From NCBI GenBank assembly GCA_030754475.1, contig JASMAE010000242.1, positions 1-10,546 of the forward strand: DNA of 10,546 nt, read 5' to 3'. Position 1 is the first letter of the stretch. Each line of letters starts with the position of its first letter. Position numbers and translations under genes: made by a program. Shown piece after piece: positions 5,507 through 10,546 of the stretch. The DNA is from Rhodospirillales bacterium (GTDB taxonomy: Bacteria; Pseudomonadota; Alphaproteobacteria; Rhodospirillales; JASLLV01). Under the pieces are notes generated by a model that was not told the origin of the DNA, searched no databases, and worked only from the letters and a program-made list of their open reading frames with translations.

Positions 5507-8500
5507 CCGACGTCGTCTTCCGCGAGCGACAGGAGTTGGGCGTCGCCGCCGGTGGCGGCCGTGTTGATCGAAAGCGCGCGCTCGGTGGCGAATCGGTGCA
5601 GGTACCGGGGACCGCCGGCCTTGGGGCCGGTTCCCGAGAGACCCTCGCCGCCGAAGGGCTGCACGCCCACCACCGCCCCGATCATGTTGCGATTGATGTA
5701 GGTGTTGCCGACCCTGAGGCGCGCGTGGATGGCGCGCTGGGTGGCGTCGATGCGGCTGTGGATGCCAAGCGTCAGCCCGTAGCCCGTGCCATTGACGGCA
5801 TCAACGACCGCGTCCAGGCGATCCGCCGAATAGGTGATGACGTGGAGGATGGGTCCGAACACCTCGCGCTCCAGCACGGCCATGCTCTCGATCTCGAAGG
5901 CCCGGGGGGCAAAGAAGGTGCCGTGGCCGCACTCAGGCGGTAACGCCGCCTCGCGCACCAGGCGTCCGTGGCGCCCCATGGCCGCCGCGTGGGTTTCGAG
6001 GCTCGCCTTCGCGTCGCCATCGATCACGGGTCCGACGTCGGTCTCGAGCAACGCCGGATCGCCGATGCTCAACTCGTCCATGGTGCCGGCGAGCATCGCA
6101 AGGATGCGCCCCGCGACATCGCGTTGCACGAACAGGACCCGCAACGCCGAGCACCGTTGGCCGGCGCTGTGGAACGCCGATGTCACCACGTCGTCGATCA
6201 CTTGTTCGGAGAGCGCCGTCGAATCGACGATCATCGCGTTCTGGCCGCCGGTCTCGGCGATCAGGGGCGCGATGGCGCCGGCCCGATCGGCGAGCGCGCG
6301 ATTGATCAGCCGGGCCGTTTCGAGCGAACCCGTGAACGCGACTCCGTCGATGCGCGCATCGCGGACCAGCGGCGCACCCACGCTCGGGCCGTCGCCGGGG
6401 AGCAGATGCAGCGCATCCGCCGGAACCCCCGCTTCGTGAAGGATCGCGACCGCCTGAGAGGCGATCAGGGGGGTCTGCTCGGCGGGCTTGGCGACCACGG
6501 CGTTGCCGGCGGCGAGCGCGGCCGCCACTTGGCCCGTGAAGATCGCGAGCGGGAAATTCCACGGCGCGATGCAGGCGAAGACGCCACGCCCGTGCAGGCG
6601 GAGCTCGTTCGCCTCGCCGGTCGGCCCCGGCATCACGATCGGCGAAGCGAATTCGGCCCGGCAACGGCCCGCGTAATAGCGGCAGAAATCGACCGCTTCG
6701 CGCACTTCGGCGATGCCGTCATCGATGGTCTTGCCCGCCTCGCGGGCGCACAGCGCGATCAGCGCCGGCATCTGATCCTCCATGCCATCGGCGGCGCGCT
6801 CGAGGCACCGGGCGCGCTCGTCGGCCGGTGTCGAGTCCCAATCCGGAGCGAAGTCTCGGGCGCGCGCCAACGCCTCGTCCATAAGGGCCTCGGTCGCGTC
6901 CGAGACGGTGCCGATGCGCCGGCGCCGGTCGGCGGGATCGAGAGCGTCCCTTTCGGCGGTTCCCTGCAAGCTCTTCCCCCCAATCACCGGCGCCGCGCGC
7001 CATCTGCCTTCGACGGCGTTCATCGCGGCGGCCAACACGCGAATCTGCGCCCGATCACCGAGATCGACGCCCCGCGCGCCTTGCCGCTCGTCGCCATAGA
7101 GTGCGCGCGGCAGCGGAATGGCCGGGTGCGGCTTTTCCTTGAGCGCCCGCACCTTTTCCGCCGGATCGGCGATGACGTCCTCGATCGGCGCCCGGTCGTC
7201 GATGACGCGGTTGACGAAGGACGTGTTGGCGCCGTTCTCCAGCAGGCGCCGAACAAGGTAGGCCAACAGGTCCTCGTGTCCGCCGACCGGCGCGTACACC
7301 CCGCAGGCGACGGCGGGCCCGGTCTCGGCGAGCGCTTCGTACAAGGCATCGCCCATGCCGTGGAGGCGTTGGAATTCGTAGTCTCGGGAGGCGCCGCCCA
7401 TTTCCAGAACCGACGCCACCGTATGGGCGTTGTGGGTGGCGAACTGCGGATAGAAAGCGTCCGGCGAATCGAAAAGCCGGCGCGCGCAGGCTAGGAAAAA
7501 GACGTCGGTCGAGGCCTTGCGGGTGAAGACGGGATAGCCCTCGAGACCGCGCTCCTGGGCGCGCTTGATTTCGGCGTCCCAGTACGCGCCCTTGACCAGG
7601 CGCACCGTGATCCGCCGCGCGTGGCGCCGCGAAAGCGCCGCAAGCCAGTCGATGACCGCCGGCGTCCGCTTCTGGTACGCCTGGACGGCGAGGCCCAAGC
7701 CCTCCCACCCCGCGAGCGCCGGATCCGCAAAGGCCGCCTCGAACAAATCGAGCGAGATCTCCAGCCGGTCGGCCTCTTCAGCGTCAACGCACAAGCTCAC
7801 GGAGGCGGCCTTGGCCGCCGCGGCGAGCGATTTCAAACGGGGCAGGAGCTCGTCGAAAAGGCGGCGCCGCTTCGCCAGCTCCAGGCGGGGATGCAAGGCC
7901 GATAGCTTGACCGAGATCCCGGGGCCGTTGAACACCCCGGTTTGGCGCGCACCTGCCGCGAGCGCGGCGATGGCGCCCGCATAAGCCTCGAAGTAGCGCG
8001 CGGCGTCGGCGCTCGTTCGCGCCGCTTCGCCGAGCATGTCGTACGAGACGCGGATGCCCTTGGCCTCTAAGTCGCGGGTCCGCGCCATGGCCTCTTCGAT
8101 GGTCCGCCCCATCACGAACTGGCGGCCGAGGATGCGCATAGCCTGGATCATCGCCTTGCGGATGACGGGCTCGCCGGTCTTCGCCACCGCGCGGCCCAGG
8201 AAGTCGCCCACGTCGCGAAGCTCATCGTCGCCGGCGAGGTCCATCACCCGGCCCGTGAGCATCAGGGCCCAGGTGGAGGCGTTGACGAAGAGCGAATCGC
8301 TTCTTCCCAGGTGGCCGTGCCAGTCGGCTTCGGCGATCTTGTCACGGATCAGGCGATCGGCGGTGTCGGCGTCGGGAACGCGCAACAGCGCCTCGGCCAG
8401 GCACATGAGGACGACGCCCTCTTTGTTGGACAGCCCATACTCGCTGAGGAAGGCATCGAGCCCGCCGTCGCCATGGCGCATCTCGCGCACGCGGCGCACC

Positions 8501-8658
8501 AGGGCGGCGGCGCGTTCGTGCACGCGCCCGTGCGCGGCGGCATCCAGGCTCGCCTCGGGCAAATGGGCGACGACGCAGGCGGTTTCGTCGGCCCCGTGCG
8601 CGGCTTCGATCGCCAACCGCTCGGAATCGGTCTGCGGGAAGTCACCCACGAATGTCAT
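5503..8658 (-). CDS. putA: Bifunctional proline dehydrogenase / delta-1-pyrroline-5-carboxylate dehydrogenase
   Basis: A 1051-residue PutA that oxidises L-proline to pyrroline-5-carboxylate with FAD, then glutamate semialdehyde to glutamate with NAD. The proline dehydrogenase barrel (about 190-490) shows GISVKLSALHPR (247-258), QAYQKRT (326-332), RLVKGAYWDAEIKRAQ (353-368), EFQRLHGMGD (428-437), YAPVGGHEDLLAYL (455-468) and RRLLENGANTSFV (470-482), the segment with the paired substrate-binding arginines. The aldehyde dehydrogenase half (about 540-1030) has APWNFPLAIFTGQ (698-710), AKPAEQTP (723-730), AFTGS (774-778), catalytic-region Glu802 in AETGGQN and nucleophile Cys836 in SAGQRCSA, ending with PFGGEGLSGTGPKAGG (1001-1016). 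There is no N-terminal ribbon-helix-helix domain and no extra C-terminal domain, so this is the short, non-DNA-binding type, and control must come from a separate regulator. None lies beside it here. It is followed by the FAD oxidoreductase with a stop/start overlap. Confidence 0.97.
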   Translation of the reverse strand: MTFVGDFPQTDSERLAIEAAHGADETACVVAHLPEASLDAAAHGRVHERAAALVRRVREMRHGDGGLDAFLSEYGLSNKEGVVLMCLAEALLRVPDADTADRLIRDKIAEADWHGHLGRSDSLFVNASTWALMLTGRVMDLAGDDELRDVGDFLGRAVAKTGEPVIRKAMIQAMRILGRQFVMGRTIEEAMARTRDLEAKGIRVSYDMLGEAARTSADAARYFEAYAGAIAALAAGARQTGVFNGPGISVKLSALHPRLELAKRRRLFDELLPRLKSLAAAAKAASVSLCVDAEEADRLEISLDLFEAAFADPALAGWEGLGLAVQAYQKRTPAVIDWLAALSRRHARRITVRLVKGAYWDAEIKRAQERGLEGYPVFTRKASTDVFFLACARRLFDSPDAFYPQFATHNAHTVASVLEMGGASRDYEFQRLHGMGDALYEALAETGPAVACGVYAPVGGHEDLLAYLVRRLLENGANTSFVNRVIDDRAPIEDVIADPAEKVRALKEKPHPAIPLPRALYGDERQGARGVDLGDRAQIRVLAAAMNAVEGRWRAAPVIGGKSLQGTAERDALDPADRRRRIGTVSDATEALMDEALARARDFAPDWDSTPADERARCLERAADGMEDQMPALIALCAREAGKTIDDGIAEVREAVDFCRYYAGRCRAEFASPIVMPGPTGEANELRLHGRGVFACIAPWNFPLAIFTGQVAAALAAGNAVVAKPAEQTPLIASQAVAILHEAGVPADALHLLPGDGPSVGAPLVRDARIDGVAFTGSLETARLINRALADRAGAIAPLIAETGGQNAMIVDSTALSEQVIDDVVTSAFHSAGQRCSALRVLFVQRDVAGRILAMLAGTMDELSIGDPALLETDVGPVIDGDAKASLETHAAAMGRHGRLVREAALPPECGHGTFFAPRAFEIESMAVLEREVFGPILHVITYSADRLDAVVDAVNGTGYGLTLGIHSRIDATQRAIHARLRVGNTYINRNMIGAVVGVQPFGGEGLSGTGPKAGGPRYLHRFATERALSINTAATGGDAQLLSLAEDDVG

Positions 8659-8810
8659 GGGGCGCCTGCGAATCGGGCTTCCTTCTCACCGCGCCAGATT
8701 AGGGCATATAGGGACCCGCGGCGAGGAATTTGCCGGGCGCGGACCACTCCGCCAAAGCGGATCGTACGCCTGATTCGCCGTCTATTTCGCGCCCCGGCGT
8801 GACGGAACGC
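8659..8810. other. Intergenic region upstream of putA
   Basis: This 152-base gap between the aldo/keto reductase gene and putA must hold the putA promoter if putA has its own. On the minus strand TATATG (8705-8710) and TAATCT (8698-8703) could serve as -10 elements, but neither has a convincing -35 at 16-18 bases. A small hairpin, TCCGC-4-GCGGA (8748-8761), has no T-rich tail and is a poor terminator. No ORF of interest is present. Confidence 0.4.
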
Positions 8811-9854
8811 TCAACCGGGCTGCGCGTTTAGCTCGTAATTCATGATCCGCCCATGGGGACCGTCGCGGTCGCGTTCGAGCCCGAAACAATCGCCGGCCGG
8901 TCCCGTGCGCCCGGCGGTGACGGCCGCGATCTCGCGCGCGTCCTCGTCCGTCAGGCGCAACGCGAAAACGCCCACGGTATCGGCGAGGTGCCGGACCGAG
9001 GTGGCGCCGACGATTACGCCCGCGACGCCGGGCCGATCGAGCGCCCAGCGCATGGCCACCTGGCCGATGGTGGCGCCTCGCCGATCGGCGATCGCGTCCA
9101 GGGCCGCCAGCAGCTCCTGAAACCGCGCCCAGCCGCCGAATTCATCGATGATCAGGCCGTACTTGACCAAAGAGCGATTGGCGGGCGGTCGCGCCGGCGC
9201 CGGTGCGCCCAGCCAGGTCCGCGACAGGAATCCGCCGCCAAGTGCGCCGTAACTCAGGATCGGGACCTCGCGTTCGGCGCATAGCGCCGTCATTCCGTTC
9301 TCTGCCCGCGCGTCGAGGAGCGAATACTGGATTTGGTGCGCCGCCACGGAAACGCCGGCATCGAGGAGCTCGCGCAGATGCACCACGTCATAGTTGGTCA
9401 CGCCGACGAGCCCGATCTTGCCCGCCCGGCGCAGATCGTCGAGCGCCAGCGCCGCGTCCACGTGCCCCGGAACATTCCAGTCCCACCAATGGAACTGGAC
9501 CAGATCGAGTCGCTCGACTTCAAGCCGCGCGAGCGAGCGGTCGATGATGCGCTGGATGGCGTTGCGATCGAGTCTGGCCAGCGCAGATAGGTCGGGAACG
9601 AATTTCGTGTGGACCTGAAACGCGTCCGCGAGCGCGGGATAGGCGTTTCGGAAGGCGCCGATGAGCGCCTCGACGCCGGTGTAGATATCGGCGCAGTCGA
9701 AGGTCGTGATTCCGGCCTCGACGAATGCCGCCATGTCGGCGAGCGCGCGCGCACGCACGACCCGGCCGTGCCCGCCGCCGAGCTGCCATCCCCCTTTTAG
9801 CACACGCGAGATTTCGTAGCCGGGCGCGAGGGGGATGCGCGCGACCGCGCTCAC
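8811..9854 (-). CDS. Aldo/keto reductase
   Basis: A 347-residue NAD(P)H-dependent reductase of the aldo/keto reductase superfamily (TIM barrel). The catalytic tetrad is complete: Asp53 and Tyr58 in FDCADIYTG (52-60), Lys84 in HTKF (82-85) and His122 in QFHWWD (120-125). Barrel strand residues include GLVGVTNYD (148-156) and HQIQYSLLD (173-181). The cofactor segment is VIVGATSVRHLADTV (280-294). The C-terminal tail, GDCFGLERDRDGPHGRIMNY (321-340), extends past the usual barrel end. Substrate (a ketone or aldehyde) cannot be read from sequence. The start is GTG at 9854, sharing bases with the TGA (9851-9853) of the TIGR04076-like gene in a GTGA overlap. The 119 codons of that gene leave no room for a longer in-frame start with homology. 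Coupled translation suggests the two products act together or in fixed ratio. putA follows after 152 bases. Confidence 0.92.
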   Translation of the reverse strand: MSAVARIPLAPGYEISRVLKGGWQLGGGHGRVVRARALADMAAFVEAGITTFDCADIYTGVEALIGAFRNAYPALADAFQVHTKFVPDLSALARLDRNAIQRIIDRSLARLEVERLDLVQFHWWDWNVPGHVDAALALDDLRRAGKIGLVGVTNYDVVHLRELLDAGVSVAAHQIQYSLLDARAENGMTALCAEREVPILSYGALGGGFLSRTWLGAPAPARPPANRSLVKYGLIIDEFGGWARFQELLAALDAIADRRGATIGQVAMRWALDRPGVAGVIVGATSVRHLADTVGVFALRLTDEDAREIAAVTAGRTGPAGDCFGLERDRDGPHGRIMNYELNAQPG

Positions 9855-10213
9855 GGCTCGTCCGGCACGGCAAGCGGAACGGCGCTGAAATCGCTGTGGC
9901 GGTACGTCTTTTTCGCCAAGCGCCGAATGCGGAACCGGGCCGTGCAGCGGGGATCGGGGCTTGCGATCTCCTCGTCGGTGGTCATCCAGTCGGCATCTTC
10001 GCTCTCGCGTTGCTTCGCCGGCAGGAAGGGGAGCACCGCCATCATCCCGTAGAGCGAGAACGACGGCTCGCCGGAAAAGACGATGCGCCCGCCGATCACG
10101 TCGAAGTACTCGCCCGCCTTCGCGTGCGTCACCACCGGCCCGTCGTCCGCCACGACCTCGACCCGAAGGTCGTAGAGCGTAAACGATTCGTCATCCAGAT
10201 TATCAGTGGTCAT
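9851..10213 (-). CDS. TIGR04076-like small protein
   Basis: A 120-residue soluble protein that resembles the TIGR04076 family, which has no assigned function. The match lies in TLYDLRVEVV (12-21), HAKAGEYFDVIGGRIVF (30-46), FSLYGMMAVLPFL (52-64), a Trp in DADWM (73-77) and SPDPRCTARFRIRRL (85-99), the family's late PDP...V.FRI segment. As I recall, family members carry conserved cysteines; this one has only Cys90, one place after the PDP, so any metal or redox role of those cysteines would be lost or altered. The ATG at 10213 is fixed by a strong ribosome site. The frame is open another 100 codons upstream, but that stretch is Arg-rich shadow of the KdsC-like gene. The gene lies 53 bases after that gene and overlaps the aldo/keto reductase start by four bases. 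The family assignment is from memory of its pattern, not a search. Confidence 0.72.
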   Translation of the reverse strand: MTTDNLDDESFTLYDLRVEVVADDGPVVTHAKAGEYFDVIGGRIVFSGEPSFSLYGMMAVLPFLPAKQRESEDADWMTTDEEIASPDPRCTARFRIRRLAKKTYRHSDFSAVPLAVPDEP

Positions 10214-10216
10214 CGG

Positions 10217-10227
10217 CCTCTCCCCTT
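10217..10227 (-). promoter_or_regulatory. Ribosome binding site of the TIGR04076-like gene
   Basis: On the minus strand AAGGGGAGAGG precedes the ATG at 10213; the AAGGGG part (10222-10227) is spaced eight bases from it. This rules out the Arg-rich upstream extension of the frame. Confidence 0.7.
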
Positions 10228-10266
10228 TCTCGGATTGTCGCCCGCGACCTCGGCCCGCAGGCCGCG

Positions 10267-10546
10267 TCAGCGTTTGCGGGACGTCGCCCGTTTCGGACGC
10301 GGCGCGGCGCGGGCGTTGAGAAGAAGCTCGCAAATCTCGCGCACGGCGCCGTCGCCGCCGTTCCGCGCGGTCACGTAGGCGGCGGCCGCTTTCGCTTGCG
10401 GCACGGCGTCGGCGACCGTCATCGGGGCGCCGACCGCGCCCAAGACGCCGGCGTCGTTGACGTCGTCGCCCACGTACGCGACCCGATCGAGCCCGATGCC
10501 GAGATTTCCGCACAGCGCGGTCACGACGCCAAGCTTGTCCGCGACA
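10267..10546 (-). CDS. KdsC-like HAD phosphatase, C-terminal part (5' end outside window)
   Basis: The last 92 codons of a gene entering from the right edge. ADKLGVVTALC, then LGIGLDRVAYVGDDVNDAGV, holds HAD motif IV (GDDVND), with the upstream Lys in KLG typical of motif III surroundings. APMTVADAVPQAKAAAAYVT and GGDGAVREICELLL are the conserved tail of the YrbI/KdsC group. KdsC removes phosphate from 3-deoxy-D-manno-octulosonate 8-phosphate in lipopolysaccharide core synthesis. The same HAD domain is also found fused to or beside acylneuraminate cytidylyltransferases, so a sialic- or pseudaminic-acid-type role cannot be excluded without the missing N-terminus. A 16-residue basic tail rich in Arg, Lys and Pro follows the fold. 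The GTG at 10524 is internal Val, not a start, because homology continues past it to the window edge. Confidence 0.85.
   Translation of the reverse strand, partial: VADKLGVVTALCGNLGIGLDRVAYVGDDVNDAGVLGAVGAPMTVADAVPQAKAAAAYVTARNGGDGAVREICELLLNARAAPRPKRATSRKR

Noticed and set aside
5968..7494. A 508-codon open frame on the plus strand opposite putA
   Set aside because: It is antisense to the conserved aldehyde dehydrogenase and proline dehydrogenase motifs of putA, is rich in Arg, Gly and His and has no recognisable domain. Long open frames opposite genes are expected at this G+C.
8748..8761. Hairpin TCCGC-4-GCGGA between the aldo/keto reductase and putA as a terminator
   Set aside because: The stem is only five pairs and no T-run follows on the minus strand.
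10222..10266. Small GC hairpins (CGGCC-TGCG-GGCCG) between the KdsC-like and TIGR04076-like genes as a terminator
   Set aside because: Short stems with no T-rich tail; co-transcription of the two genes is equally likely.
10214..10513. A 100-codon upstream extension of the TIGR04076-like frame
   Set aside because: It is an Arg-rich shadow of the KdsC-like gene, and a strong ribosome site marks the ATG at 10213.

Overview
The window is GC-rich (about two thirds G+C by eye) and gene-dense, with strong third-position G/C bias. It holds ten protein genes, no RNA genes, no insertion sequence and no CRISPR array. The gene set points to a Gram-negative proteobacterium, most likely an alphaproteobacterium: a CoxG/XdhC pair, a short trifunction-less PutA, a FOXRED1-like FAD oxidoreductase, a lipobox lipoprotein and a KdsC-like HAD phosphatase. 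The taxonomic call is inference; no marker gene is present. No gene-free stretch exceeds about 155 bases.

Left part (1-2440, plus strand): a CoxG-type membrane-anchored SRPBCC protein and an XdhC/CoxF-type maturation factor. Together they look like the tail of an operon for a molybdenum hydroxylase (CO dehydrogenase, xanthine or aldehyde dehydrogenase family) whose structural genes would lie upstream of the window. After a 140-base intergenic region comes a universal stress protein with an intact ATP-binding motif. That intergenic region carries three alternating ATCAT-type half-sites, which form a 20-base dyad and an FNR/FixK-like box.

Middle (2485-5506, minus strand, read right to left): a FAD-dependent DAO-family oxidoreductase, a small lipoprotein, a membrane-anchored alpha/beta hydrolase and an unrecognised 141-residue protein. 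The hydrolase is followed by a clear hairpin terminator. The next promoter begins only a few bases further on, and a near-match to the alphaproteobacterial LexA box sits inside its spacer.

Right part (5503-10546, minus strand): putA (proline to glutamate) is read into the FAD oxidoreductase through a 4-base stop/start overlap, so the two are probably made together for amino-acid oxidation. Upstream of putA lies a second translationally coupled pair: a TIGR04076-like small protein followed, with a GTGA overlap, by an aldo/keto reductase. At the right edge is the C-terminal part of a KdsC-like phosphatase whose start lies outside the window.

Most of this is ordinary metabolism. The parts worth a second look are the operator-like cluster before the stress-protein gene, the two stop/start-coupled gene pairs, the possible SOS-type promoter of the unknown 141-residue gene, and a possible leaderless start of the lipoprotein gene.
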